Of a stretch of DNA of 64,000 nucleotides, positions 11,451 through 24,903 are shown piece by piece; position 1 is the first letter of the stretch, and the number at the start of each line of letters is the position of its first letter. The position numbers and the translations under genes are program-made. Location of the stretch: the NCBI GenBank assembly GCA_013368325.1, contig JAACJK010000222.1, positions 620,001 to 684,000 of the forward strand, written 5' to 3'. The notes under the pieces are model-generated. The model made no database searches. It saw nothing but the letters and a program-made list of their open reading frames with translations, and had not been told where the DNA came from. The DNA is from Ephemerocybe angulata (lineage: Eukaryota > Basidiomycota > Agaricomycetes > Agaricales > Psathyrellaceae).

Positions 11451-11819
11451 CCCGATGATTGGGTTTGTATCTCGTTGCCAGACAATGTCTCCCATAAAGT
11501 ATGGCTGGATGGTCTAATAACTGTTGTATTGTGCTACCGTTGACGACGAGCTTGAGTCAATCAAGCTCCCCAGTAAGATCGATTCACAACCTGCAGTCGT
11601 AGCGAACGACAGCGCTGGCTCATTTTCGACGAAAGGAACGCAATTGGGTGGGGATGGGAAGTGGTCCCCGGTAAATCTGATACGTTGTGATAAAACAGAG
11701 AGGTTACAGGAAAGCCTGGCTACAGACTTTGTTGTGATACAAATACAGCACTGGTCGCTTCACATTATGATACTACTTACTTACCTGAGTACTCGCTCGG
11801 AGAGCAACACCAAGCGAGA

Positions 11820-14602
11820 CTAGACAGACTTCCACTCGCGATCTCCAACAAGGAACTCGCCATGGCTCGCATGGTTGAAGTAGGTGATTCCGAGCTTGGA
11901 AGCCGGACCATCCATCGTCAGCTTAGTGGAAAGCTTCCTCCCAGCTTGAGCAGACCCTAGGCGCATGACAGGCCTAATCGTCGCCTCCAGCTGGGTTCCC
12001 GGAGCACTCTGAGAGCCGAGCCCAGGAACGCCTGGCTGGCCCACCGCGTCTGCCAATATGTTTCCACCTGCATTCACGAGCCGCACGTTGATCTGGGACT
12101 TGATGGCGTCCGCGATCGTCTCGACCTCCGGGGAGTCGCCAATGTTCTCGCTCTGGGACTGGATGATGTCCTCGACGACCTCGTCAGGGATGTCGATAAC
12201 ACCGCGAACGTGGCCACCAGCCTTCCTACGAATCCTGCACGACGCACACTGGGTGGCGTCGCTACGGGTAAGGACGTCGAAGGTACCCACGACCTTATCC
12301 TTGTAGAGGAGCTGAAGGCTGTACGAGCCACTGAAAGCGTGGTTGACGAGCTCGACGAAGGTGTAGAAGCGGCGGTAGTTGGGCACGATGCCGTGGCCCT
12401 TGGGAATCGCAGCATGAGATTCTATAAGCGTCAGGTTGCCGATGGAGTGCTTCTCGAGGACTCCAAAGTGTGCCTGGATGGTGGCCTTGCACTCGTGAAC
12501 CTTTTCGTCGCTCTCAGGGAGTGGGTTGGACAAGCTGACACGCCTTTCCTCGCCGTTGACCGTAGCGACGATGTCGGGGTAGGTGTACCCGGTGTGGAGG
12601 GTGTCAGGCTTGTTAGGGAAGCGAGTGTCCTTGGGCTTCCAGTAGTCTCCCGATGCGGTTCTGAAGGGCTGGAGTTCGGAGTTCTCGTTAATGTCCGCAT
12701 TGTTGGCCTCATCCCAAGTTCCTTCAGGTTGGGCTATAGAGCGGTGTCAGATTTTGTTCTGGCCTGAATAGTGTAAAGGAACTCACTGAATGGGATAGGC
12801 TTGCCGTCGCCGCCCTTTTTGTAGTACCCTTCAGCTACCCAGAACTTGTTGTAAGTGTATTCCCAGAACGCCAAGATTCGGTCGATGTTGCAATGGTGCA
12901 AATAGAAGATAGGATCGAAGCCTTAACTTGTCAGTGAGAATGGTATTCAGGTCGGCATATTCGAAGAAGGCATACCTGCATAGTCATTGTTTGCCTGTTC
13001 GTAGGATGCGAGTCAATTTGATATTGCAGAAAATGGAGGCGCCAGCGATCACGCACCATATCGCCGAGCCCTCCAACGACAAGGTGAACCTTGTTGTGCG
13101 GTATTTCAATGCTACCTAAACGTGGTGTAAGCTCAGGTTAGTCGACTATGTTTGCGGTAAACTGGTGAGATATGTACGGACCACACCCATAACCGTCCCA
13201 GCCAGCTTTATCCGGGGTAAAGAGCGAGTTTGAGAATTCGTCCCAGCTACAAAAATTTAGGTGTTAGAGGCCGCGTGATTGGAAAAGAGGGAGAGGTGGA
13301 ATTGCGTACATCGAAGGTCTCTGGTGCTCTTCTGTCTCTCCAGGCGCTGGGTAGCAGAAGAGGTTTCCAATTTGGCTTCGCAACTGTCGAACAGATCCGA
13401 CATCTTTCTCGCCTCCCTGCAGAAGGCTAACGTGTCGAGGAACATCATCCTCGTCAGAACCTGAACCCCAAAGTAATATGATACTCACGCATTGATCTTG
13501 ACGTAGTCTTCGATAGGACTGACATTGCTGGAAGGCCATCGGTAGGTTCGAGTCCAGCTCTTGAAGTAGGACATAGCTTGGTCCTGTTGCATCGAGGTCT
13601 TGAAGATCTGGTCCTTGAACCCATCGGGCTGGACGTTCCCGAATCGGTGGAACGAGAGCGGGTTCTCGATAGGATCGGTCTTGGTTCCGTCGGGCAAGGT
13701 GAACTGGAAGACTTGGGGCTTCAAGACGTCAGGAAGGCCTTTGTCTAGAGTTTCCTGGCTCGTCCAGTCCCAGAACCTATTAAGCGTTGCGACAGGGTAA
13801 GGATGCGCGTCAAAGAGGGGATGTATTGCTGAACCCACGGGAAACGAAGTCGTTCGGCGGCGTCGATCCACTTGGCTCTGGTCGCTTCGTCAACGTGCTC
13901 GGTATCCTCAGTCCAGCGCTTGGCAAGGCGGATGGCAGCTTCACCAATGGATTGCTGATGTAGGGTAAGCCTCTTGATCTTGGAGAAGACAGGTACCCGG
14001 CGCTTACTTCGACGGAGAGGACGTAAGGGCGATGCCAGACCGGGAAGAGGACAGCTGGGTAATAGAATCCTTGTCAGCACGGAAAGAACTTCAGAAGCCA
14101 AAGGCGTAGTACATTGGTGGTTGCAGTATCCTATTTGTTGCGGTTAGCGGGATGAAACGGAGGAAGTGAGCCAACATACCTCCCCAGATTCCGTTGGGCA
14201 TAGAGTCAGGTGCCTCCGGGTCACCGCTACGTTGATTTGAAGCCTATTAATTCCAGCTCGACGATGAATGATACTGTTAGGATTCTCACCTCCACTTCTC
14301 GTAGGGAAGACCGTGAATTCCGCCTGAAAATAATGATTCATAAACAATATTTAGGGCTTGAGGAAGATGGCCAACATACCTAGTTCCTGGAAGCGAGCGG
14401 GCTTGGGACGATAATCGGGTTGCTTGATGGTGTCGAGAGCATTGATGAAGAGGGTAAATTGAACTTCATCCTTTGCGAGGTCACGAATCTCAAGTCGAGG
14501 GTGAAGACCTAGTGCATTATGAGGTGTTAAGCGCAGTAACGAAGGTAAAAGGGGGGAGTGAAACGAACCCTTGAGACCGGTGATGTTGTATGGCTTAGAC
14601 AT
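11820..14602 (-). CDS. Tyrosinase (polyphenol oxidase)
   Basis: Fourteen exons were reconstructed in frame: 14602-14569, 14508-14380, 14323-14290, 14226-14180, 14130-14113, 14054-14008, 13954-13839, 13776-13489, 13426-13310, 13246-13182, 13115-13057, 12994-12976, 12921-12787 and 12733-11820. They give 673 residues. This type-3 copper enzyme oxidises monophenols to o-quinones, the entry to melanin. Copper-A ligands are visible in GGIHGLPYEKW and in YCNHQSVLFPVWHRPY. Copper-B ligands are in IPHNKVHLVVGG and DPIFYLHHCNIDR. A 'LRFPFWDWT' motif lies between them. The long last exon is the C-terminal regulatory domain, which in homologues shields the active site until cleaved. There is no signal peptide, as expected for fungal intracellular tyrosinases. 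Two exons are under 20 nt, so automated callers may miss them. Confidence 0.92.
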
Positions 14603-14676
14603 CGTGCTTTAAGAAGAGGAAGAAAAAATGTTCTGGGGCTTGTGAACCTGCGTTCTAGAGGGGATTTTAGCAGACT

Positions 14677-14682
14677 CTTATA
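14677..14682 (-). promoter_or_regulatory. TATA-like element of the tyrosinase promoter
   Basis: Reading toward the gene, TATAAG lies 75-80 bases upstream of the tyrosinase ATG at 14602. That spacing suits a fungal TATA box with a short 5' UTR. Confidence 0.45.
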
Positions 14683-14768
14683 CAAGTTCTCTCCCCTACC
14701 CTCAGTCAGCTCCCGGTGAGAGATGTCCATTCGACAGGTGCAATGCTGGTTCATGAAGCTCAGATGAC

Positions 14769-15197
14769 CCTTAAGCGATGAGTAAAGCGGCGCCCCATTC
14801 CCTTTGCGATGCCGTTGGAGGCTTGGACGAGAGTTTCAAAGTCGAGGCCGTCTTCTCATTGGACAGCGACCTTGAGGACAATGGATTGGAGGAGCTGAAG
14901 AGAGGCCTTTCCATGTTACCTGCCACTGGCAATGAACACTCTTGACAGGACATCGGCTGTATACCAGGACCGACAGAGCCCTGTGACTGGGTTTGCTGTC
15001 CGTGCCGTCTCTGGGCATAGAGGCATTTGATAATCCCGTGGCTTGAGCTCAGGAAGTGACGGTATCTTGCCAGTAAGAAAGGATGCCGCTGGATGCCGCA
15101 AGTTTCCATAGCGGGTGAAATGTTCTGTTTGCGAACCACCCTGAGTAGAACCCCCCTTTCCAAAGCGACCAGTGTCCATGGTGTATGCGCAGCACAC
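14769..15197 (-). CDS. Small hypothetical protein, two exons (tentative)
   Basis: The minus strand has an ATG at 15197 and an open frame of 90+ codons. A possible GTAACA donor near 14927 and acceptor near 14881 would join it to a second exon ending in a stop near 14769, for about 125 residues in total. The product is polar with no recognised domain. It lies in the shared upstream region of tyrosinase and the BTB gene. The donor is non-ideal, and this could be a non-coding transcript or a chance frame. Confidence 0.3.
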
Positions 15198-15774
15198 TTA
15201 TTGCGGAAGGATGCTAAAGGAGGTATGAGAAAGAGAAGAGAGTAACCCGTGTGACGTAAAGTTCCCCGAACCCCAAGGTCGCATCAACTGACTAGCACGT
15301 GCAGGACGAGCGCTTAAAATCGAGGTACCGCGCCTGACAGTGCTGACACCGCTTCCAAATGGTTTTCAGCCGTGACGAAGGTACTAAACAGGGAGAAGCC
15401 TGCATGGGTGGAAATTCTACCACATGAATTACTGCCAAGGCCTCAAAGACGTCGAAAGAGTTCATAGGCCTATCGGTTTGTCCGCCGTTCTTCGCCTGTT
15501 ATGAATCATTGACATGATACCACACCGGGGGTTGGATGTTCTTCTAGATTGCAGATTTCATCTTAAACGCCAAAAGATAAGGAGCGACATATCGTACAGA
15601 GAGATCATTGAATTTTAGTACTTGCAGAATGTAGAGATAGATAGATGACGCCGTCACAGAAGCTTCCAAAATATGTACAGGTTTAACGAGACGATCATTG
15701 AAACAAGGGTTGACAAAGGCGTTCCACGGTTGCCTCGAGCCGCAGCGGCTGCGGCATTCGAAGTATTAGCACGG
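15198..15774. other. Intergenic stretch
   Basis: No supported coding frame. It contains a GCACGTGC palindrome (E-box-like) at about 15295-15302. It covers the 3' flank of the BTB gene. Confidence 0.3.
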
Positions 15775-16997
15775 TCAGCCTCTCTGGCTCCACACGTTCT
15801 GCGGACCTTTGGGGTTTGAGGAGCTGGTGCTGGCAGCGGTGCCGGAGGAATCTCCTGTGAGTGAGGGGCCACGAGGCTTGCCATTAGAGCCGTTGGCCGA
15901 GGGCGCCGTGGCTGTAGACGAGGAGCCAGCTTGAGTTTGGGTTTCTAAAGCACGAGCAATGTGAACAAACAAAGATCAACAGGAGGAGCAGAGAGGAGCA
16001 GAGTCTTACCGGGAGCGCCTGAGCCAGAAAGAGGTTCCTTGAGGTTGAGGGCTTCGATGATGATACCCTTTGCCTTGAGCGTCTCTGTCCTGTCAGACTT
16101 CTTCGTGGGCATTTCACCCCTGAACGCCCTGAGGAGTTCTTCCCTCGCACGTTGAACGGCTCGAGCACACAAGGGACCTAATTTCTCGCACTCTTCGTCG
16201 GTGGGGAACTCGTTGCGAACGCATAGCCTCATGTAAAGAGGAACGAGCGTATCCTTTGGGAGGGAATGGTTCTCGTAAAGCATGATTCTGTCAACGAGAT
16301 CCCCGGTCATCTCGCTCTCCTTGGACTTGATATACCTGAGCGCCACGGACTTGATGTCCTCGAACCCCCAGTCGTGGGAGAGACGGAGGATCGTAAACCA
16401 ATCTTCAACACTTGCTTCGGAGTAATCGTCGTATTTTCTGCGCAGGAGCTCAGGTGCAGGGCCAAAGAGAAAACAGAATGAAGTGACTCACTCGTTATAG
16501 AACATCCACAGGAAGCGTTCAAGCTCCTTGATCGTGGCATTCCTAACGAAGATGGCGTTTTGCATTCCGCCCGTTCCAGGGAGGCAATGTGGGTCGAGTG
16601 GCTTTCCATCGGAAAAGGAGGTGAAAAACTTCTTTCCTCTGGCGAGGAAGTGAGAGTTGACTCTACAGTAGATAAAGTCTTTCGTTTCCTCGCGCTGAGG
16701 GGCGCCAGAAGCCGAAGTAGGGCAGGAAGCGTAAGCGATTGAAGAGGAAGAGACTTGTCACCGGTCCCTCTGCATGGATCAGCCACAACTTTAGGCTCAT
16801 TCTCGCAGAGGGAGGGGTTACAGATCTAAGACCCTCGAAGACAGGCGGAAATAGTCGCGACTTACGAACACCATCATCCATAAGTCTCCTCCAGGAATAT
16901 TGTACTCTTTGCTACAAGAGGGCTGGCTAGGTAGCTTGGAGGCAGTGCCGCTGCCATCACGGGCTGGGCTAGTGGGAGAGGTAGCCGGGGTGGGCAT
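15775..16997 (-). CDS. BTB/POZ domain protein
   Basis: The N-terminal exon (from ATG 16997) is Pro/Ser-rich and reaches EYNIPGGDLWMM, the start of a fungal BTB/POZ fold. After intron sequence the domain continues NSHFLARGKKFFTSFSDGKP, 'FVRNATIKELERFLWMFYNE', an intron, then 'KYDDYSEASVEDWFTILRL' and 'HDWGFEDIKSVALRYI'. The helical C-terminal part (about 'LPKDTLVPLYMRLCVRNEF') and a Ser/Gly/Pro-rich tail close the protein at 15775. BTB domains mediate dimerisation or act as Cul3-ligase adaptors, and the target here is unknown. The borders of the intron between 16866 and about 16660 are uncertain: the simplest splice does not keep the frame, so a short extra exon or a nearby alternative donor is likely. 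The other two introns are clear. Confidence 0.75.
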
Positions 16998-16999
16998 AT

Positions 17000-18399
17000 C
17001 AATGATAACGCTGCGATGGGTAGCGAGCAAGCGATGAAGGGGAGCTGGTGCCGTTTGCAGCGATAAATCTCAGTATATAACCCATCCGACTTCGTAAGAG
17101 TTTGTGCATCGTGGCCAACCTTAAAGATATCGTCGATTCCCAGAGTTGCTGTCCAAAGTCTGCTTCTCGGACAGGTGGCCTTGGCCGAGCCACGTTTTTT
17201 ACCTGAAAGACTTGTTAAGCGCCCGTTAAAGTTTAAGAAGCTGAGGATCATGGAGGATCCCAGGCCGCATGCTGCATGCGCTTGAAAAGAAGCGTGTTAC
17301 CGAGAAAACCTTCTGAAAGGGCTGCGTGATGCGTGAAGAAACTTGAAAGCCGGCGGTGGAGTTTCATCGTTCTTAGACGAGCATGGTTAAAAGGGATGAG
17401 TTCAGAGCAATGCTCTTTTCACAATTTCGCAACGACATACACCAAGTAGCGGCAGATATGCCACGTAAGCTCGTAAACCTCGCAGTCAATCTATGCTGGG
17501 GTCCGGGGAGGGACCTGGATGGACGTTGGGTTTCGAAGCCATCAGGCGGTTTGGATAGTCGCCGTCGCCGCCCCTCCTCAGGGATAGACGAAAACTTGGA
17601 TCCTTTGCTTCGAGTTCGAGTTCGATTTTAGGGAGGAATGAAACGTGTGCTTCCGACGAACACAAGAGACACAAAGGAAGGACAGGCCGTGGAAGAAAGG
17701 ACGAAGTTCTATTTTGGGAACGTCTTTTGTTTGGGCTTGCGCGCCTAGTCAGGTTCCTCCTTTCTTTCTTCTTTTTGTGTGTCACCGCAGGTTCTTGCCT
17801 CTTCTTCCCCTCGGCCGGTATTGGTGTAAGGACCTTTATGAATGGAGGAGCTCCATTGCTAATTAGGCGTTTAGGGGCTGCAGCGCGTGCTGATTGGTGC
17901 TGCCTCCATTCTCGGGGATGTATTCTTGGTGCAGCCCTGCAACTCACCACGCTGTTACTGCGGGGGCAGCTTCATTCGCAGTTGACATGGATACAATAGC
18001 GTGTGCAGGTCTTCTTCTTTTTCCAAGTTGAAGTCCTTCTTGTCTCTGTCTGCGTTCGCGCAACGGTGTGTCACAACAAGAGTTGATATCCGTTGGCATT
18101 GGCAGCCCCTCTGTCTCGCAGCACAAGAACAAGGATCACCAAACCCATCTATTGTTGCCAGCCACCCATTTCCACCACCACCTCCGCCACGTATGCATGT
18201 ATGAATCGATCGCGTTCATGCGGTAGGGCAGTATGGGGATCGCAATCTGAATCATCACAATCAAACACACCGTCCGGGCTCAGTGTCAGTGTGTTCCTTT
18301 CGTTTCTTGCCTCAGTCTGGAAATGTCTCGAGATGGAAAGATCTTTCTTTCGGAGCTCCCCCATCTGCTGTTGTGCAGTGGCCCTGTCCGCTTCCGCGA
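17000..18399. other. Long intergenic region
   Basis: About 1.4 kb without a supported gene. Open frames at 17383-17631, 17486-17950 and 18093-18431 lack motifs, overlap one another on opposite strands and show no splice structure. The right end merges into the promoter of the small gene at 18604. Confidence 0.4.
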
Positions 18400-18409
18400 G
18401 TATATATAG
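18400..18409 (+). promoter_or_regulatory. TATA box upstream of the small gene
   Basis: A clean TATATATAG run lies about 200 bases before the ATG at 18604. The intervening stretch is rich in CT tracts, which suits a pyrimidine-rich 5' UTR of a well-expressed gene. Confidence 0.5.
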
Positions 18410-18603
18410 GGCGCGTCTGAGATGGACGTAACATCATTATCCGCCCACCCTCAGCGTCTCCTCTGTCTCCGTCTCGTCTCTCTCGGCTTGCCTCTGAGCT
18501 CTCTCGTCCTTCTCGCACTTCCCATATCCAGCTGGCTTTGGACTTGCCCATCCTACTCGTCGCCGCTTAGACAGTAATACCACCCATCAGCCATCCATCC
18601 ATA

Positions 18604-19039
18604 ATGAGACTACGAAACTGGAAAGAAACGGCACCATACACCATCGAAGACACGCTCCTGGACGTGCAGCCGCACTCCCTCGACGAGCCTTTCCACTGGT
18701 GCCCCACCGGCGGCACCCCCGTCTGGGTGAACGTGCCCGACGGCGACGGCTGCAAGCCGCGCTGGCGCAAGGGCATGATCACGGACGAGGTGGAGATCGT
18801 GTATACCGATAAGGTGTGTTTTTGTTTTCTTGTCTCTGCTGTGTTATGAAATGAAATGGGACCCGCAAGCTGATGTCATTTGTGTTTAATTGTAGGGTAT
18901 CTTCCGGACGTTTGTTGTGACGACTATGATCAAGCGCCAGGCGGTCAACTTTACGATTACGCCGGGGCTGCAGCCGACGCTGAAGCCCGACTCGCCAGAA
19001 GTGCGGGAGCTGCTGCGTGTCGCAGGCGTGCACGTGTAA
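18604..19039 (+). CDS. Small conserved-looking protein of unknown function
   Basis: Two exons (18604-18813 and 18896-19039) encode 117 residues. The protein starts MRLRNWKETAPYTIEDTLLD, has aromatic and glycine-rich text around FHWCPTGGTPVWVNVPDG, and ends ELLRVAGVHV. Splice sites are canonical and in phase, the start context is good (CCATAATG) and GC3 is very high. Together with the TATA box, that suggests a genuine and strongly expressed gene. There is no signal peptide, membrane segment or domain I recognise. The predicted content is mostly beta with one conserved-looking Cys pair (Cys in 'HWCP' and 'GDGCK'). Confidence 0.7.
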
Positions 19040-19480
19040 TCCGTCCTCCCCCCGTCTTGCTCGGTACTACCCCCAAAAACCCCTAATATCACCAACACCT
19101 TGGCCATACCGGTTACCCTTGCATATTTCCCCTCCCCTTCTTGGCCGCGCCACTATGATAACCACCCCATCCCTATTCTTATTCTGAACGCCGCACATGA
19201 TCCCCTTCGCCCTTCGCATTTGCATATACCCCCGCACACGCACCTGCTACGCCCACGTCCCCTGATCCCGGCATCCCTTCGACACCTTCTCTCTGCACAT
19301 AGCATCCATAACAATTTTGTATTACATACATAGCACGCATCGCACTCCGCATTTATACCATACCGCCGCGTATATGTATTTTGTAGAACTAGTACCGTAG
19401 TCGTCACTTTCGGCTCTCATAATTGAAGAATTCGCTTCTTGTCGCGCGTTGAATGATGTCTTGAGCTGGGTGAAGAGGTT
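19040..19480. other. Convergent intergenic region
   Basis: 3' flanks of the small gene (plus) and MSH4 (minus). C-rich low-complexity text with no coding signal. Confidence 0.35.
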
Positions 19481-22400
19481 CTAGACGTGAACGAACGCTC
19501 GCGCGATGTCGCCATGGAACCGTTTGAGGTAGTCAATGAGGTCATCGTCCGCCAACGTCGAGTGGTCCAACGCCTGCTTCAACTGCGTTCGAAGCTGTAC
19601 ACCGACATACAAGCCCTGGTCAGCAACCCTATGCACTGTTTCCCGCAAGAAGCCTATAGAACGAACCCTTAGAAGGACCTTCCTCCTCAGCGCAATCCTC
19701 GACCCCTCGCTCTCCTCCTCCTGCCTCTTCTGCAGCTCGTCAAGCCGCGCAGCGACGCGAGCGCCTTCTTGTAGAATCTCCGGGGGGATGTCGGCGAGCC
19801 GCGCGAGCTCGAGGCCGTAGTGCGTGTGCTGCTCTGAGAGGCCGTCGACGATCCTATTGAGATAGGGATGAATGTGAGTTATGTACGTTCATAAGTGTTG
19901 GGGAGTGGGGAGCGGGCAAGGATTAAGACGAGGAAGGACGAGGAGGGAGGAAGGCGTACTTGTATCGGAATATCATGCCGAAATTGGAGGAGGACTGGGG
20001 TGTGCGCTGGAGGGGGTTGTTAGGGGGTTATCTCTACTTGAGGACCTTGTCTATGCCCGGCTTACCTGAACGGAAAGATGCAAGCTGGGTCGCCGGGCTC
20101 GTTAGCATGCCACGTGTAGATGATGGTCGGGTTGAGACTTACTTTACGACCGTAGGATGCTTCGCGAGCAAAGTGCTCAGTTCAGTGTAATGTCTGCATT
20201 CCGCTTGTCAGTTTCCCAGTTCACACTTGTACACCAAAGCTATACGTACGTCGCAAAGAACACCCGCGGCTACCCCCCAAAAAACATCAGCTACACCCTC
20301 CCTCTTTCAACTAAACCCACCCACCTTAGCCTTAACCAACGCCTCCGCAATCGCACACGAAATCCCCACCCCCTCCCTTGGACTCGTCCCCCTCCCCAGC
20401 TCATCCACAAGCACGAGGCTCCGCGCCGTCGCCTGCCCGAGTATCATCGCCGTCCCCGCCATCTCGCTCGCGAACGTGCTGAGGCTGCGCTCGAGGTCGT
20501 CGTCGTTGCTCAGGCGTGTTAGGAGGGCGTCGAAGAGCGGGATGGAGGCGTATTGCGCGGGGACGAAGCAGCCGACCATGGACATTATGGTGAGGAGGGC
20601 GAGTTGGCGGAGGTAGGTGGATTTGCCGGACATGCTGCGTGGAGGTTTGGATATTTAGAATAGATATTTAGAGTGAAGAGGGAGGGAGAAGGGAGGGGAG
20701 TGGGTGGCGGGGTTCGTAAGGTGTGGTGGTGGGTAGGGAGGGGAGAGAGATGCGCGTACTTGGGACCTTGGATGATTTGGAAGGAGGAAGAGCTGTCGCT
20801 GTAGACGTCGTTTGCGACGAGCGACCCGGCTGGCTGGACGATCTCCAGGACGGGGTGCCGTCCCCCTTTGATCGCGAGTGTATCTGTGTATTCAGGGCGG
20901 ACTGTAACAGACGCCCGTTAGCTTAGAAAATAGTTGGGGAGGGACCGGGTAAACGGACTGTAGCTTCGGACTGAGGTTCGCTTTAGTATATTGGAATGGT
21001 GAAGGAAGTTTGTGGGGACTTACTGATAGATACATGCGCGAACGAGAGGAGCATGTCGACGAGCGCGACCTGAGTGATCAATGAATATCAGTTTGGACTT
21101 CTACGTCTTTTGGGCAGTGGGACTTGCAGCTTCCGAGGCTTTGTACAGCGCGCCAATGTTCACGAGGATCTCGGCTACAAGGTCCTGGATAATCCTGGAG
21201 GACTTCACGTCAGCCCGAGTCACAACTTGAAACGAAAGTAAAGCCATACTTGTCGCTAAACAAAAGCGTCTCATCCAGCGCATCCTTCATCCTCGCATTC
21301 ATCTTCTTCTACTCTTACAACATCAGCACCCACTCCCACCCCATTCCCCCATCCCAAATCCCAAAACTCAGAGAGAAAAAAAAAGCACTACGCACCAAAT
21401 CCATACTACTAAACACCCACCGCCCCTTCTGCTTCACCACATCCACAAAGCCCGGCGGCAGCTCCGCGCCCTCGAGCTCGCTCGCCTTGAGGCTGAAGAC
21501 GAAGCCGCTGCCCTCGCGGTAGACGAGGGTGAGCGGGAGGTCGTGCCTGCCGGAGAGGTCCCGGTTGAGCTGGTAGATGTCGCCGACGTTCTCTTTGTAG
21601 GTTTCGCGCGCGACGTCGAGGAGGCGGTTGCGCTGGGACTGGGGGAGGGGTTAGCGGGTTAGAGGGTTGTTTGGTAGAGGTGGGCCGGTAGAGGTGGGTG
21701 GTTATTTTTGGTGGGTAGGAGGGGAGGGAGGGAACGTACCTTTATGGCGTAGACTTTGGCGTTTACGGCGCCTATTCCGCCCTGGGGGATGTGAGCACGG
21801 GTAGAGTGGATGGGATGGGATGGGGCGGACCTTTGGAGCTGAGATCTCTTCGTTTAGGTGGGCGCTTATGAGGCGCTCGATTGTGTCTAGGCGCTCGTCG
21901 GATACCATCTGCATGAGCGAGCAAATCAGAAAAGGAAATAAGAGGATAGATGGGAGGATAGGAGGGAGAAAGGCTTTACGTCGCAGAGGATGTTTAAGAG
22001 TTGCGAGCGGGAGCCCTCGAGGGCTTTTCGGACTTCGGGGAGCTGGGTGACGACGTTGCGCAGGTTGAGCATCTGGGAGACGCGCTGGGAGGCGGGCTTG
22101 GCGCTCAAGGTTTCTTTGGCTTCTGAGGACGCGAGCTAAACACGATCAACACCGAAGGATAAAGAGTGCATTAGTGATCTGTAGGCTTGGCGGGATGGAA
22201 GAGAGGGTGAGACCGAGACGATGAGCTTGTCGAGATCCATTTTGTTCATTGGCTTGAGGGAGGCTCGGAGTTGGGTGAAGCGGTCCTCGGAGTTTATGAG
22301 CTCTTCGACGGCGTCGAGGCGCGCGTCGAGCGAGGGTTGGACTGTCAGGGTGAGCAGGGCTGGGTGTATGCGAGGGTGGTTGGGGGCGCACCTAGGATTG

Positions 22401-23425
22401 GCGAGAGGATGTTTACGCGGAGTAGCCGCGTCGCCATTGGGGTGTAGGTGTGGTTGAGAGTGCTAGCGTATATGTGGAGTGTTCAATGCTCAATCGAAGC
22501 AAAGATAAGGGTACTGGTTCGTTCTCTCATGCTTACCCGAACAGGGAGTGCGTTGAGCGTTTGGAGTTTATGTTTCCGACTAGCTCGAGGTTGAGGGCTG
22601 TTTCTCTGTCGATCATCATCGTCCCTTCGACGGGGATGTAGCGGATGCGCAGAGAGCTCGCTGCGAAGCGGGTGTTGAGCTTTGCCTCGACGTATTTGAA
22701 CAGCGCACACGCCGCTGAGAGGGCATAGTATCTGCGAAAACGAAACGAATATTCAGAAAGACTGAAAAGCTGGATATATGCGTTTCTTAGAGAAGAGGAG
22801 GCTCATGCACTTGTTGGATACGGCTAGAATCGTGCCTGCGCGCTCGGTGTTCTCAACGCAGAGCTGGAGGATGAATTCTAGGCCTGTGTGTATGCATTCG
22901 ACTTAGCAGGGATACAATGTGCATGTGTATGGAAGTCCCGGCATTACCGCCTCCGTCGTTCCAGTACTTCCGCCCGACAGTTTCGACCTGCGCGTCCGGA
23001 AACTCCTCCGCGATGTACTCTACCAGCAGCGAGGTCGCCGCCGCGCGTTTGCCAGAGGGCGCGAACGCGGCGTCGGAGGCGGACAGGAATGTGTCGGGCA
23101 CGAGCACGGTGCTAGGGTAGTGCAGGTGCATCTGGTGCAACGTCTTGACGTAGGTCTGGCAGTCCGCGATCTGGAGCAGGACGACGCTGCCGGTGTCCCT
23201 GTCGAGCGCGGCGAAGCCGATCTCGCGCGAGACGCCGCGGCCCTCGAGCAGCGCGATGACGTGCGTGCGCTCGGTGGGGGCGACGGTGGAGACGCCTGTT
23301 TGGGGGCGCGCGGTGGGCGGGCGCGAGTGCGCCGTCGTCGGGCGAGAGTAGTAGGCCGTCGTCGTTGGGCGCGAGTAGGCGCCAGTTGTGGGCCGCGAGT
23401 CGTAGGCGGTTGTGGGGCGCGACAT
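19481..23425 (-). CDS. MSH4: MutS homologue MSH4 (meiotic recombination)
   Basis: The N-terminus carries a repeated SRPTT tail, then the MutS connector text REIGFAALDRDTGSVVLLQI, DCQTYVKTLHQMHLH and LVPDTFLSASDAAFAPSGKR, followed by 'GRKYWNDGGG'. The C-terminal ATPase has the exon junction giving GPNMSGKSTYLRQ (Walker A, around 20770-20610) and LVLVDELGRGTS (Walker B). The gene ends 'DYLKRFHGDIARAFVHV'. There is no mismatch-recognition domain I, which fits MSH4 rather than MSH2/3/6. MSH4 pairs with MSH5 as a sliding clamp that stabilises Holliday-junction precursors in meiosis. About a dozen small introns interrupt it. I prefer ATG 23425, where the SRPTT repeats begin, although an in-frame ATG lies at 23461. 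It is divergent from the Rab gene at 23520. Confidence 0.88.
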
Positions 23426-23519
23426 GGTGGTCAGGACAAAAGGGGCCGGGATCAGTGACACGTGCCTGGGTCGAAACAGGCACAGGCGGCGTCGTCTGCC
23501 TCTTGTCCTCTGCCATACG
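23426..23519. promoter_or_regulatory. Short bidirectional promoter between MSH4 and Rab GTPase
   Basis: Only 94 bases separate the two start codons, so both genes must share control sequence or have overlapping 5' UTRs. No TATA box is visible. Confidence 0.4.
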
Positions 23520-24556
<1,037 letters not shown>

Positions 24557-24903
24557 ACGCCCGCCGCACCCATACCAAGCATACCATACCATACCGTCTG
24601 TATGTTGTACGATCGTTTCCCTCACCCACGTTGCATGTGCATGATCATCGTCGTCGTCCGTCGTCTCTGTATTCTTCCACCCATTGCTGGTCCAGTTCAT
24701 ATATCCTATCCTCGTTTCTCTTCCTTCGATCGATGATGACGAGTTGCTTCGAATAAGGACGCTGTAATACTTTGCACTATATACATACGTAGTGCGGCTG
24801 GCTCCCAACGAAGGTGTTTCATTACCCCGGACTCTCTCAGTTTCCGCAAGAAAGAAGATGTTACACTTGTACATTTACACAGAAGGGTACAGTATTCAGG
24901 CGG
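24557..24903. other. Convergent intergenic region
   Basis: 3' flanks of the Rab gene and ARP5. No coding feature seen. Confidence 0.35.

Noticed and set aside
22919..23458. 179-codon plus frame opposite the MSH4 N-terminus
   Set aside because: Arg/Gly/Val-rich composition typical of an antisense shadow in GC-rich DNA, with no splice or start context.
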